DNA of 64,000 nt from Neogemmobacter tilapiae (GCF_014652215.1 NZ_BMYJ01000001.1:62001-126000); one strand, 5' to 3'; shown: positions 27,226-36,537, numbered from the stretch's first letter. Made by a program: numbers and translations. The notes: a model not told the origin generated them from the sequence alone.

Positions 27226-27710
27226 TGTCGATTGTCGATGACATTCTGGCCAGCTATCGCCGCCCACGCCAAGTGATCGCGCGCAAGCTGGCCGATGGGC
27301 CGCGTGAAGACCGGGCCTTGGCCACGGTCATGGGGGCCTGCGCGATGGCCTTTGTTGCGCAATGGCCCAGCCTGTCACGCGCTGCCGCGCTGGACCCATC
27401 GGTGCCCTTGCAGGCGCGGATGGGGGCGGCGCTGTTGGCCTCGGTCTTTCTGCTGCCGCTGATCCTTTATGCGCTGTCGCTGATCAGCCATGGGGTTGCC
27501 CGATCGGTTGGGGGTAGGGGCAGTGCCTTTGCCTCGCGTATGGCGCTGTTCTGGGCGATGCTCGCCATCGCGCCGCTGATGTTGCTGCACGGGTTGACGC
27601 GCGGCTTTCTGGGCGATGGTCTGCAAGCGGGTGTGTTGGGCGTGCTGGTGCTGGCGGTGTTTCTTTGGATGTGGCTTTCCATGCTGATGCAGGCGCATAG
27701 GGGGGCGTGA
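27225..27710 (+). CDS. Yip1-like membrane protein, first of a pair
   Basis: A 161-residue integral membrane protein. After a short soluble lead (MSIVDDILASYRRPRQVIARKLADG) come about four hydrophobic segments: ALATVMGACAMAFVAQW, ALLASVFLLPLILYALSLI, ALFWAMLAIAPLMLLHGL and GVLGVLVLAVFLWMWLSML. The layout is that of YIP1-domain proteins. ATG 27225 overlaps the sufD stop codon, so translation is coupled. Its role next to sufD and sufS is unknown; I believe that Yip1-like genes occur at this place in other Rhodobacterales suf operons, but I cannot check this here. Confidence 0.78.
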   Translation: MSIVDDILASYRRPRQVIARKLADGPREDRALATVMGACAMAFVAQWPSLSRAAALDPSVPLQARMGAALLASVFLLPLILYALSLISHGVARSVGGRGSAFASRMALFWAMLAIAPLMLLHGLTRGFLGDGLQAGVLGVLVLAVFLWMWLSMLMQAHRGA

Positions 27711-28264
27711 TGCCGGTCGGGCTGATCCAGTTGGCAAGACTGACCTGGACCGACCCGGCCTTGGCCTTTCGGCAATTGTTGGCCTTGCGCTTGCCACCCG
27801 CCGCGATCTGGCAGGCGACGATTGTGCTGGCCATCCTGTTGGTTGCGATCAACCTGCTGCCGGGGCCGATGCCAGTGAAATATGCGCCGGACGGGTTGCC
27901 AGCGCCTTTCGTGCAATTTGCGTTGCAATTGCTGTTTCTGGTGGTGCCAGCCGTCATGATGCAGGCCGTTGGCCATGCCTTTGGCCGCACGGCCGCCTTG
28001 ACCGATTGCCTTTTGGCGATCATCTGGGCGCAGCTTGTCGTGTTGCCAATTCAGGCGCTGTTCGCCTTGACGCTGTATCGCGCGTCCGGGCTGGCCGGGG
28101 GCTTTGTGTTGGTATTGATCATCGCGACGCTGTGGTTTCTGACGGTCTTTGTCACGGAACTGTTCGGCTATAGCTCTCGCGGGCGGGTTTTGCTGGCTTT
28201 GCTTGTTGCCATGATGCTGATCAGCGCGATTGCGCAAAGCGTTGTGCCGCCGGGCATGATCTGA
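27710..28264 (+). CDS. Yip1-like membrane protein, second of a pair
   Basis: A 184-residue integral membrane protein with about five hydrophobic segments (IWQATIVLAILLVAINLL, FVQFALQLLFLVVPAVMMQAV, LLAIIWAQLVVLPIQALFAL, GGFVLVLIIATLWFLTVFVT, VLLALLVAMMLISAIAQSV) and the TALTDCLLAIIWAQ loop typical of YIP1-domain proteins. The start ATG overlaps the preceding stop (TGATG). It ends 12 bases before sufS. With the preceding gene it forms a membrane pair inside the suf operon. Function unknown. Confidence 0.8.
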   Translation: MPVGLIQLARLTWTDPALAFRQLLALRLPPAAIWQATIVLAILLVAINLLPGPMPVKYAPDGLPAPFVQFALQLLFLVVPAVMMQAVGHAFGRTAALTDCLLAIIWAQLVVLPIQALFALTLYRASGLAGGFVLVLIIATLWFLTVFVTELFGYSSRGRVLLALLVAMMLISAIAQSVVPPGMI

Positions 28265-28276
28265 AGGAGTTGAAAA

Positions 28277-29497
28277 ATGTATGATGTCACGCAGATCCGT
28301 GCCGATTTCCCCATTCTGTCGCGGCAGGTGAATGGCAAGCCGCTGGTCTATCTGGACAATGGCGCCTCGGCCCAAAAGCCGCAGGTGGTGATTGATGCGA
28401 TGACGCAGGCCTATTCGATGGAATATGCCAATGTTCACCGGGGTTTGCACTATCTTTCAAACCTTGCGACCGACAAGTATGAGGCCGTTCGCCAGACCGT
28501 CGCGCGTTTTCTGAATGCGGGTTCGGAGCATGAGATCGTCTTTACCACAGGTTCGACCGAGGCGATCAATCTGGTGTCTTATGCTTGGGCCGCGCCGCGT
28601 TTGCAGGCGGGGGATGAGATCGTTCTGTCGGTGATGGAGCATCACGCGAATATCGTGCCTTGGCATTTCCTGCGGGAACGCCAGGGCGTGGTGCTGAAAT
28701 GGGTCGAGGTGGACGCCAAGGGCGATCTGGACCCGCAGGCGGTGCTGGATGCCATCGGGCCGCGCACCAAGCTGGTGGCCGTGACGCATATGTCGAACGT
28801 GCTGGGCACGGTGGTGGATGTGGCGGCGATCTGCCGGGGGGCGCGGGAAAAGGGCGTGCCGGTGCTGGTGGATGGGTCGCAAGCGGCGGTGCATATGCCG
28901 GTGGATGTGCAGGCCTTGGGCTGCGATTTCTATGCGGTGACGGGGCATAAGCTGTATGGGCCCAGCGGGTCGGGGGCGATCTATATAAGGGCCGAACGGC
29001 AGGCCGAGATGCGGCCCTTTCTGGGTGGCGGTGATATGATCCGCGAAGTGTCGCGCGACCGGATCACTTGGGCCGATCCGCCGATGAAGTTTGAGGCGGG
29101 GACGCCGGGGATCGTGCAGCAAATCGGGCTGGGCGTGGCGATTGACTATATGATGGGCCTTGGGATGGAGAATATCGCGGCCCATGAACAGGCGATCCGC
29201 GATTATGCGCGCAGCCGTCTGGCCGGGTTGAACTGGCTGAATGTGCAGGGGAATTCGGACACGAAGGGCGCGATCTTTTCCTTTACCCTGCAAGGCAGTG
29301 CCCATCCGCATGACCTTTCGACCGTGCTGGACAAGCGCGGCATTGCCGTGCGGGCGGGCACGCATTGCGCGATGCCGTTGATGGAACATATGGGCATCAC
29401 GGCCTCTTGCCGGGCCTCGTTCGGGCTTTACAACACGGTGGAAGAGGTGGACGCGCTGGTTTCGGCGCTGGAATTTTGCCACGAACTTTTCGGCTGA
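28277..29497 (+). CDS. sufS: Cysteine desulfurase SufS
   Basis: A 406-residue group II cysteine desulfurase supplying sulfur to SufBCD. Motifs in order: [46 protein letters not shown], the PLP lysine in [16 protein letters not shown] (about residue 228), [16 protein letters not shown], and the catalytic Cys in [15 protein letters not shown] (about residue 362). Group II enzymes are usually stimulated by SufE or SufU; neither is encoded in the window. An AAGGAG precedes the ATG. It is the last gene of the suf operon, 46 bases before tRNA-Arg. Confidence 0.96.
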   Translation: MYDVTQIRADFPILSRQVNGKPLVYLDNGASAQKPQVVIDAMTQAYSMEYANVHRGLHYLSNLATDKYEAVRQTVARFLNAGSEHEIVFTTGSTEAINLVSYAWAAPRLQAGDEIVLSVMEHHANIVPWHFLRERQGVVLKWVEVDAKGDLDPQAVLDAIGPRTKLVAVTHMSNVLGTVVDVAAICRGAREKGVPVLVDGSQAAVHMPVDVQALGCDFYAVTGHKLYGPSGSGAIYIRAERQAEMRPFLGGGDMIREVSRDRITWADPPMKFEAGTPGIVQQIGLGVAIDYMMGLGMENIAAHEQAIRDYARSRLAGLNWLNVQGNSDTKGAIFSFTLQGSAHPHDLSTVLDKRGIAVRAGTHCAMPLMEHMGITASCRASFGLYNTVEEVDALVSALEFCHELFG

Positions 29498-29543
29498 TTT
29501 CCCGTTGCAACCCGCCCGGCTTTGCCCTATCTGGGCAGGCGAA

Positions 29544-29620
<77 letters not shown>

Positions 29621-29632
29621 AATCTTTCATGA

Positions 29633-29676
29633 TTAACCTCGCGGTAACCCTTCGCTGTTAGGGCTGGTTTAACCAG
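29633..29676 (+). promoter_or_regulatory. CtrA-type box and TTAACCA palindrome upstream of FG-GAP/RTX gene
   Basis: TTAA (29633-29636), seven bases, then GTAA (29644-29647) matches the CtrA consensus TTAA-N7-TTAA with one mismatch. It is followed by a palindrome CTGGTT-T-AACCAG (29664-29676) that contains another TTAACCA half-site. Both lie 15-60 bases before the start of the next gene. CtrA is encoded in this window. Confidence 0.6.
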
Positions 29677-29691
29677 TTCGGGGCGCGGGTT

Positions 29692-32022
29692 ATGACGACG
29701 GGATATGGCGGCACGATCATTCTGGGGCCCGAGGCGGGGGCTGGTTTTGGCAGTCGGGTGGCCGCGATCGGTGACATCAACGGCGACGGGCATCAGGATT
29801 TCGCCGTCTCGGTACCGACAGCCAGTGACGGCTATGCCGAGACACCGGGTTTGCTGGCCACGGGGCAAATCTTTGTCTTCTACGGTGGCAATGGCGATCT
29901 GGCGCGACAGATCGATTTGGCCTTTGCAGGCGGGCTGCCTCCCGACGGACAAATCTTTACGGCTATACAAGGCGATATCGCCAATGCGGGTATCGGTGGC
30001 GTCGTCGCTGCCGCCGGTGACGTCGATGGGGACGGGCTTGACGATCTTCTGATCGGAGCATCCGATTACGGTGGAACTGGCGCGACCCGACAGGGATACA
30101 TCCTCTATGGTCACTCTGGTGGGTGGGGCGACGTGGTATCGGCGGCAGCACTGCAACCGGGACAGGCCACCAAACTGATCCTGCCAGAAGGGGTGGGCGG
30201 CGATTTCACCTTGGCCGGTTTGGGCGATATCAACGGCGATGGGTATCGAGACATTTTGGTCGGAGATCCCGCCGGCACGCAGGTGCATGTCTTGTTTGGC
30301 GACGGTGCACGTCACCCTGACAGTCTTAACCTGCTGGTAAGCCCCTTTTCTGGCAATGATGTTTATCAGAATGCGACGGGCGGTTTTGCTGTTGGCGATC
30401 TCAACAAGGACGGGCTGGCCGATCTGGGTCTGCGGACGACGGCGGGCTTGATCGTCGTCTTTGGTGCGGCCGCGATGGGCGGTCGGACCAAAGACGCGCA
30501 AGGTCTGCCAATGGGGGCAGGCTTGGGTTTCAACGTCCCTTTGGCAGAACTGACGCGGGTCGAGCGGCTGTTTGACATCAATGGCGACGGGGTCGACGAT
30601 CTGCTGATCGAAGGGCGCGAAGATAGTCTTTCGGCGCAAACCACCAGTTTCGTGTTGTTTGGCAGGACGACCGGTTTCGCAAACAGCGTGGATCTGGCGG
30701 CGCTGGATGTCAGCCAAGGTTTCCGGATGGAGGGGGCGGGCGTCAGCCTTGCCGCCGGAGGGTATGGTGACGCGAATGGCGACGGTCTGCGGGATTTTTT
30801 GGTGGCAGGCGGCGACCGGGTCGATCTGGTTTTCGGTCAGGCGCAGGGTTCGGCCGCAAGTCTTAATCTGGCGAACCTCGACGGCAATCGGGGTTACATC
30901 ATCGAAGGTCTGGTTGGCGATCAGGCGGGTGGCGGTCAACTTGCGGATGTCAATGGCGATGGTTTCGCGGATCTCATACTCGGACTGCCGGGCCGCGAAG
31001 GGGCCGCGATTGTCTATGGCGGGCCGCGGCGGATGGCCGCCTTGGATGCCGCGGACGGCATATTGGATGGGGTGCTGCATTTGGCGCAAATTGGGTCGCT
31101 GCTGACCTTTACCGAACCGGACCCTGTGCCCGTGGGCGGTGGAAACGCGGGCCATGCCGCACCGACCGCCCTGAACGACACTTTGTTGGGCACCGCGGGG
31201 GACGATCTTGTCGATCTCTTGTCTGGCCACGACAGTTATGCTGGCTTTGCCGGCGATGATACCGTCCAGGGCGGCGCGGGTCGGGATTCCATTTTTGGTG
31301 ATACCGGAAATGACAGCTTGCAGGGCGGCAGCGATGCCGATCTGCTGTCAGGTTCCACCGGCGACGATTGGCTGGATGGCGGCGCAGGCAATGATACCCT
31401 TGAAGGCGGTATGGGGGATGACACCTTTGTTGTGGACGGCCTGGGCGACGTCCTTTTGGAAATTGTTGGTGGCGGTCACGATACGGTCATTTCCGATGTG
31501 GACTGGATTCTGGATGCCGGGTTTGAGCAACTGCGACTGGTCGGCAGTATTGCCCGGTCGGCGGAAGGCAACGTTGATGACAACCGTCTTCAGGGAAACG
31601 ATATTGGCAATATGCTCAAAGGGTTTCGTGGACGAGACACGCTGTGGGGCAATGATGGTGCCGACACGCTGGTCGGTGGCGGCGGGCGCGATATCCTGTA
31701 TGGGGGACAAGATCTTTTCGCTGATCGGTTCGTTTTCCAGACGCCCAAAGACAGCCGTGCCAGTCATATGCGTGATGTCGTGCATGACTTCACAAAATTG
31801 GTGGACGAGATTGATTTGCGGTTGATCGACGCCAACATCCGAAAGGATGGCGACCAGAAATTTGTCTATTCTGGCGCCAAGCCTCAAGCCTTTTCGGTCT
31901 GGTGGGCCGATGTGGGTCGTGACATCTTGCTGCTCGCCGATGTGAACGGCGACAAGAAGGCTGATCTGGAAATCCGCATCACCAAAATGGCCAACTTTGC
32001 CAACAATGATCTGCTGCTTTAG
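29692..32022 (+). CDS. FG-GAP repeat and RTX calcium-binding secreted protein
   Basis: A 776-residue acidic exoprotein. Residues about 15-450 hold seven FG-GAP/integrin-alpha-type Ca2+ loops, each of the form D-x-N-G-D-G-x-x-D (GDINGDGHQDFAV, GDVDGDGLDDLLI, GDINGDGYRDILV, GDLNKDGLADLGL, FDINGDGVDDLLI, GDANGDGLRDFLV, ADVNGDGFADLIL), probably a beta-propeller. Residues about 480-590 are RTX nonapeptides (GGAGRDSIFGDTGNDSLQGG). The C-terminus (RDVVHDFTKLVDEIDL, ending NNDLLL) fits a type I secretion signal; there is no Sec signal. It looks like an adhesin or surface-associated protein. It is convergent with kdsA, 3 bases apart, and preceded by a CtrA-type box. Confidence 0.88.
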   Translation: MTTGYGGTIILGPEAGAGFGSRVAAIGDINGDGHQDFAVSVPTASDGYAETPGLLATGQIFVFYGGNGDLARQIDLAFAGGLPPDGQIFTAIQGDIANAGIGGVVAAAGDVDGDGLDDLLIGASDYGGTGATRQGYILYGHSGGWGDVVSAAALQPGQATKLILPEGVGGDFTLAGLGDINGDGYRDILVGDPAGTQVHVLFGDGARHPDSLNLLVSPFSGNDVYQNATGGFAVGDLNKDGLADLGLRTTAGLIVVFGAAAMGGRTKDAQGLPMGAGLGFNVPLAELTRVERLFDINGDGVDDLLIEGREDSLSAQTTSFVLFGRTTGFANSVDLAALDVSQGFRMEGAGVSLAAGGYGDANGDGLRDFLVAGGDRVDLVFGQAQGSAASLNLANLDGNRGYIIEGLVGDQAGGGQLADVNGDGFADLILGLPGREGAAIVYGGPRRMAALDAADGILDGVLHLAQIGSLLTFTEPDPVPVGGGNAGHAAPTALNDTLLGTAGDDLVDLLSGHDSYAGFAGDDTVQGGAGRDSIFGDTGNDSLQGGSDADLLSGSTGDDWLDGGAGNDTLEGGMGDDTFVVDGLGDVLLEIVGGGHDTVISDVDWILDAGFEQLRLVGSIARSAEGNVDDNRLQGNDIGNMLKGFRGRDTLWGNDGADTLVGGGGRDILYGGQDLFADRFVFQTPKDSRASHMRDVVHDFTKLVDEIDLRLIDANIRKDGDQKFVYSGAKPQAFSVWWADVGRDILLLADVNGDKKADLEIRITKMANFANNDLLL

Positions 32023-32025
32023 CCA

Positions 32026-32856
32026 TCAAATTCGGATTGGATTGGCCTTGGCCAAGTGGTCAAAATCCATCAGACTGTGTACCAAGGCACCCATCTGATC
32101 CAGTCGGATCATGTTCGGTCCGTCCGACGGCGCATTGTCTGGATCCTGATGCGTTTCAATGAACACACCGGCAATGCCCAGCGACACGGCGGCCCTCGCC
32201 ATGACCGGCGCGAACTCTCGCTGCCCGCCGGATGATCCACCCTGACCACCCGGTTGCTGGACCGCATGGGTGGCATCCATCACCACAGGCCAGCCGGTCT
32301 TTGCCAAAATTGGCAAGCTGCGCATGTCGGTGACAAGCGTGTTGTAACCAAAGCTGACCCCCCGTTCCGTCAAAAGGATATTCTCGTTGCCGGTCGAGGC
32401 CACCTTGTCGGCCACATTCGCCATATCCCAAGGGGCCAGAAATTGCCCTTTCTTGATGTTGATCACGGCCCCTGTCTGCCCCGCCGCCAGCAAAAGATCA
32501 GTTTGTCGGCAAAGAAAAGCTGGAATTTGGATCACATCAGCCACTTCCGCCGCCGCTTTGGCTTGTTCGATGTCATGAACATCCGTCAGCACTGGCAGAC
32601 CCATCGACCTGATTTTGGCCAGGACTTGCAGCCCGGCCTCCATTCCCAGGCCGCGCCGCCCCTTCAGGCTGGTGCGGTTGGCTTTGTCATAGCTGGCCTT
32701 GAACACGTATTGCGCCCCGGCGGCTTTGCAGACTTCGGCCATATGCCCGGCGATCATCTGCGCATGATCCAAGCTTTCTAGCTGGCAGGGACCAGCAATA
32801 ACGAGCAAAGGCTGATCATTGCCGACCGTCAGGCCGCCGATGTTTACGTTTTTCAT
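32026..32856 (-). CDS. kdsA: 3-deoxy-8-phosphooctulonate synthase (KDO-8-P synthase)
   Basis: A 276-residue class I-fold aldolase condensing phosphoenolpyruvate and arabinose 5-phosphate to Kdo-8-phosphate for lipopolysaccharide and Kdo-linked capsule. Landmarks: VIAGPCQLES, FKASYDKANRTS (PEP and phosphate site), DVIQIPAFLCRQTDLL, INIKKGQFLAPWDM, LLTERGVSFGYNTLVTDMR, VVMDATHAVQQPGG and FIETHQDPDNAPSDGPNM. ATG 32856 with an AGGATAG ribosome site is preferred to the TTG two codons upstream. It directly follows the kpsE-like gene on the same strand, so Kdo supply is coupled with capsule export. Confidence 0.95.
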   Translation of the reverse strand: MKNVNIGGLTVGNDQPLLVIAGPCQLESLDHAQMIAGHMAEVCKAAGAQYVFKASYDKANRTSLKGRRGLGMEAGLQVLAKIRSMGLPVLTDVHDIEQAKAAAEVADVIQIPAFLCRQTDLLLAAGQTGAVINIKKGQFLAPWDMANVADKVASTGNENILLTERGVSFGYNTLVTDMRSLPILAKTGWPVVMDATHAVQQPGGQGGSSGGQREFAPVMARAAVSLGIAGVFIETHQDPDNAPSDGPNMIRLDQMGALVHSLMDFDHLAKANPIRI

Positions 32857-32864
32857 TGCCAACT

Positions 32865-34547
32865 CTATCCTGAAACTTGCTCCCGCAGGATGTCTACGGT
32901 CATTGCCAACATCAGGTAGATACCCGCAAAAATTAGAAGCGCAACCAGCGTGTTCTCAAAAGCGCGTGGATAGGCCGCGGCGTCTGGTTGGATCGGGTGG
33001 ACGGAAACCGACAGATAGCGGGTCTGGCGGTTCGCCTCCACTCGCGCTGTCTCCATCGACTCTACGGCCTGCGTCACCAGAAGTTCCCGCCGGCGCACTT
33101 CCGCCTCGGCCATCAAAAGTTCGCCCTTGATTTTGGCCAAAGACTGCGCATCCGCTGTGCCCTCCGTCAACTTGGCGCGCAAATCATCAATCTGGTTTTG
33201 TAGCGTCACGATCCTTTGCTTGATCGGCTCAACCCGCGCTTCATTCGGGGTAGGGTTTGACAGCATCTGCGCCAAAGAAAGCCGTTCGGTTGTCATTTGG
33301 GTTTCCAGTTGACCAATCTGTGCGGTGATCAACTGCACCTCGATATCCGACGAAAGCACACTCAATCCCTCTTGCAGATCGACAAGACGACGCTGGGCTT
33401 CCACCAGTTTTCCTTCGGCATCAGCATAGCTATCCTGTGCCCCCTGCATCTGATCGCCGCGCATCCGCTGGGTGAGTTCGTCGACCTGCTCTTCCGCATA
33501 GCTGATCAGCGCCTCGTTAAATTGAACCGCCGTCGCTGGGTCAGTGGCCATCACCTCCATCTTGATGATGCCTTCGGTCGAGTCATAGGAAATGCGCACC
33601 TTGTTTTGATAGACTTTGTAGGCGGCCTCCATGCTGGCACCGGGCTGCAAACGCTGCAATTCGTCAACGCTTGGCGCGCTGAAATGTTCGATGAAGTCTA
33701 AATCCTCGTCCAGCCGCAGCATCGCCTCACGGGATTGCAAAAACCCCTGAACCGCGATCGAATCTTGTTGGGTTGCCATCGGGCTGCCGCGCAGCAGACC
33801 TCCCATGCCACCGGCCATGACGTTTTCTGACTGTTGAATCACGAATTCGGATTTTGCCGAATACAGCGGTGTCGCCACGACATAAAAGTAGTAGCCGGCG
33901 ATGACAGCGGGTAGCATCACAAAGACAAACAAGCGCGCCATCAGCAAAGCGGATTTGCGACGACGGCGACGACTGATGTCGCGCTGAATCTGCATCAAAT
34001 CCGACAGGTGCGCTTGCTCGGCACGCTGTTCGGTGCTGGGAAGAGAAACGGGGCGAATGGTTGTCGGTAGGCGCACGCCGTCCGATGGAACGGGTCGCGC
34101 TGGGATCTCATTTTCAACGGCAGGCTGGGCTTCGGCCTTGAGTTCGGCGGTCGGATGAACCAATTCGAGCAGGCGCCCGCGCTGGAATGGATCAATGCCC
34201 GCAAGGCGCAGCAGACGCACCGCGTCAAAATCAGAAGTTGGGTTCATGCCGCGCCGTGACGCCAGACGACGGGCCAGACGCAGTTGGCGACTGCTTAGCC
34301 CTTCGGCCTTGATGGCGTCGATGTCGACCGGCCCCTTAGCCCCTCGCTTGGGCGCGTCAGATGGCGTCGCGGTCCCGCGGGCCGTTTCAAAACGCTGTTC
34401 GCCAAAGCCGTCGTCGAAGTTGTCAAACAATCCGTTCGAACCGGGTTGCGTCGCGGCTGCCCCGGGGGAGAGCGACTCTTCGGCCGCCTGCGCCACTTTG
34501 TCCGCAGAGACCGTCCGTGTGCGATAGCGGCTGACACTAAGCTTCAT
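32865..34547 (-). CDS. kpsE: Capsule polysaccharide export inner-membrane protein, KpsE-like
   Basis: A 560-residue polysaccharide co-polymerase-type protein that links the inner-membrane exporter to the periplasmic conduit. The first about 215 residues are cytoplasmic, charged and unusually long (many RRRR and Pro/Ala stretches). A membrane segment (LFVFVMLPAVIAGYYFYVV) is followed by the periplasmic part starting ATPLYSAKSEFVIQQSENVM, a long coiled coil (about residues 370-500), and a second membrane segment (TLVALLIFAGIYLMLAMTV) at the C-terminus. ATG 34547 overlaps the kpsT stop by 11 bases. The long cytoplasmic lead distinguishes it from classical KpsE of about 380 residues. Confidence 0.85.
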   Translation of the reverse strand: MKLSVSRYRTRTVSADKVAQAAEESLSPGAAATQPGSNGLFDNFDDGFGEQRFETARGTATPSDAPKRGAKGPVDIDAIKAEGLSSRQLRLARRLASRRGMNPTSDFDAVRLLRLAGIDPFQRGRLLELVHPTAELKAEAQPAVENEIPARPVPSDGVRLPTTIRPVSLPSTEQRAEQAHLSDLMQIQRDISRRRRRKSALLMARLFVFVMLPAVIAGYYFYVVATPLYSAKSEFVIQQSENVMAGGMGGLLRGSPMATQQDSIAVQGFLQSREAMLRLDEDLDFIEHFSAPSVDELQRLQPGASMEAAYKVYQNKVRISYDSTEGIIKMEVMATDPATAVQFNEALISYAEEQVDELTQRMRGDQMQGAQDSYADAEGKLVEAQRRLVDLQEGLSVLSSDIEVQLITAQIGQLETQMTTERLSLAQMLSNPTPNEARVEPIKQRIVTLQNQIDDLRAKLTEGTADAQSLAKIKGELLMAEAEVRRRELLVTQAVESMETARVEANRQTRYLSVSVHPIQPDAAAYPRAFENTLVALLIFAGIYLMLAMTVDILREQVSG

Positions 34548-35190
34548 AGGCATACAAGCGCTTGGCTTCCTCAAGATTGTCGAACATGTAAAGCTGTCCA
34601 TGCCGCAAAACGGCGGCCGAGCGGCAAAATTTTTCCAGAGTCCTGGGTTGATGTGACACCACAATCACCGTGGCCCCGCGCAGACGGTCGCGCAAGACGT
34701 TGCCCGCCTTGCGATTGAATTCAACGTCGTTCGTGGCGGGCATACCTTCGTCGATCAGATAGATGTCAAATTCCAACGCCAGAAGCAGCGAAAGACTGAA
34801 CCGCGACCGCATTCCGGCCGAGTAAAGGCCAACTGGGCGGTCGAAGTACTCCTCAAGCCCACAAAGCCAACGTGAGAAAGCCTCGACATAATCGGGATCA
34901 AGGCCGTAAAGCTTGGCGATGTAACGGGCGTTTTCATTGGCAGTCAGGCGGCTGATAACACCGCCCATAAAGCCAAGCGGAAAGGAAATACGGCTGGTTC
35001 GGACGATCCGACCCTCATCCGGTTGTTCAAGGCCCGCCATCATATTGATGATCGTGGTTTTTCCGGCACCATTCGGGGCAAGAATCCCCAGGGAATTGCC
35101 CAGCTCGACCCGAAAGGACGCGCGGTCGAGGATCACCTTGCGGCGAACCCCGGTCCAGAACGACTTGCTGACCCCTTCGAATTCGATCAT
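34537..35190 (-). CDS. kpsT: Capsule polysaccharide ABC transporter ATPase KpsT
   Basis: A 217-residue ABC ATPase of the KpsT group energising capsule export. Walker A is APNGAGKTTIINM (about residues 37-49), FPLGFMGGVISRLTANENARYIAKLYG matches the KpsT-type region after Walker A, the signature is LYSAGMRSRFSLSLLLALEFD, and Walker B is YLIDEGMPATND. VVSHQPRTLEKFC carries the H-loop. No permease (KpsM) gene is adjacent: the next gene upstream is NhaA-like. The gene order here is kpsT-kpsE-kdsA. Confidence 0.9.
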   Translation of the reverse strand: MIEFEGVSKSFWTGVRRKVILDRASFRVELGNSLGILAPNGAGKTTIINMMAGLEQPDEGRIVRTSRISFPLGFMGGVISRLTANENARYIAKLYGLDPDYVEAFSRWLCGLEEYFDRPVGLYSAGMRSRFSLSLLLALEFDIYLIDEGMPATNDVEFNRKAGNVLRDRLRGATVIVVSHQPRTLEKFCRSAAVLRHGQLYMFDNLEEAKRLYAYEA

Positions 35191-35316
35191 GCCCGGCCTT
35201 GCAACTGCTTTATGTTCCCGTTGCGTTCCGAAACGCTTCTACTCTGCCCGACTTAACCAATAGTGACCATCCGCGCCAGTTTGAAGGCAAAGATGGGGCC
35301 GCACGGGGATGTGATC

Positions 35317-36537
35317 CTAGCGTTTGCGGCGGGTTGATCGGAGAATGCGGCCAAGAAAGATCGCGAAAATACCCATCAAAAGCGATAGCGCCAATCCGAA
35401 ACGGGCGGCTTCCTGCAAATAGCCGCCGGGCAGGCTTCCATCCATGGTCAGGGTGGGAAGCGTAAACCCCATGCCGCAAAGCAATGCGATAAACCCCAAA
35501 TGGCGACGTCGCAAATTGGGCGGCAGGCGATAGCCCAAACGCGGGGCCACGATCAGCGCGCCCGCAAGAATGCCCAAGGGTTTGCCAAACCACAAAGCGC
35601 CCAGAACAGCCAAACTGACGGGGGCAAACGCGGCTAGGTCGATGCCACCATGCGTAAAACCAAAAAGCGCCATCGTCACGACCAAGGGCCAGACCAAGGC
35701 ATGGGCAATGCGGTTCAGCGGATCATGCAGCAGTTCTTCGGCCTCGGCGAACATGCCAAAAGCATGGTTCGCATGGGGAATTAGCGGCAGAATCGGCAAT
35801 AAGCCCAAGGCGGGCGGTAGGCCGCTTGCGGCGACACCCAACCAGCTTGCAAACATGGCCAGCAGATAGGGCCAAAGCCGCAACGCGCGCTGCCGTTCCA
35901 ATTCGCTCTGTGGATGGTTGCGGTGTCTTGCGGCAAAGACCCAAACCGCCCAAGCGGCAAGCAACGGCAAAACCAGCCAAAGCAGACGCGGTGCCAAGTC
36001 GACTGTTGCCAATCCGAAAACCAAAAGCCCGCCAATATCCATCACGATCGTGAGCAGCAGCAGAACATGCAGCGCGGGGCTGTTGGGACGAAACAGCAAG
36101 CGGCCAAACATATAGGTCAGTACCACGTCACTGCCCAGCGTAAGGGTCCAGCCGGTTGTGGCGTCAATCCCTTCTTCCATCGGCCAAAGACTGTTCAAAA
36201 CCACCCAGACAAGCGCCGCCCCGATCATCCCACCGAGACCACCCAGAATTGGGATTCCCCCGCGTTTGCGTCGCATGGCGCCACGTTCCAAACGCAGTGC
36301 TTCCCACAATTCCTTGGCCAGATAGAACAGAAAAAGCGGCATCAAGGCAAAGGCCACAAAATGACGCAGGGTGTAGATTGCGTCGCTGCGGCCCGATAGG
36401 CCACGCAGCGAAAGCACGCGATATTCGACGATGTCGTAATAGCTGGCCGGGTCGATGTTCAGCCAAATTGACGCAAGAAGGCTGCCCGAAATCAGGGCCC
36501 AAGCGAAATGCTGCAAAAAACTTGAAACGCGATACAT
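35317..36537 (-). CDS. NhaA-family Na+/H+ antiporter-like protein, divergent
   Basis: A 406-residue integral membrane protein with about 11 hydrophobic segments that aligns with NhaA: LTLGSDVVLTYMFG corresponds to the TM4 segment with Asp133 of E. coli NhaA, and WFGKPLGILAGALIV to the segment with Lys300, and GFIALLCGMGFTL to the conserved TM11 region. The TM5 motif, normally IDDLGA with two transport-essential Asp, reads VMDIGG, so only the second is kept. The pH-sensing region GVHATLAG reads GLPPALGL and has lost its His. It may therefore be an altered-stoichiometry or different-substrate transporter. Confidence 0.78.
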   Translation of the reverse strand: MYRVSSFLQHFAWALISGSLLASIWLNIDPASYYDIVEYRVLSLRGLSGRSDAIYTLRHFVAFALMPLFLFYLAKELWEALRLERGAMRRKRGGIPILGGLGGMIGAALVWVVLNSLWPMEEGIDATTGWTLTLGSDVVLTYMFGRLLFRPNSPALHVLLLLTIVMDIGGLLVFGLATVDLAPRLLWLVLPLLAAWAVWVFAARHRNHPQSELERQRALRLWPYLLAMFASWLGVAASGLPPALGLLPILPLIPHANHAFGMFAEAEELLHDPLNRIAHALVWPLVVTMALFGFTHGGIDLAAFAPVSLAVLGALWFGKPLGILAGALIVAPRLGYRLPPNLRRRHLGFIALLCGMGFTLPTLTMDGSLPGGYLQEAARFGLALSLLMGIFAIFLGRILRSTRRKR

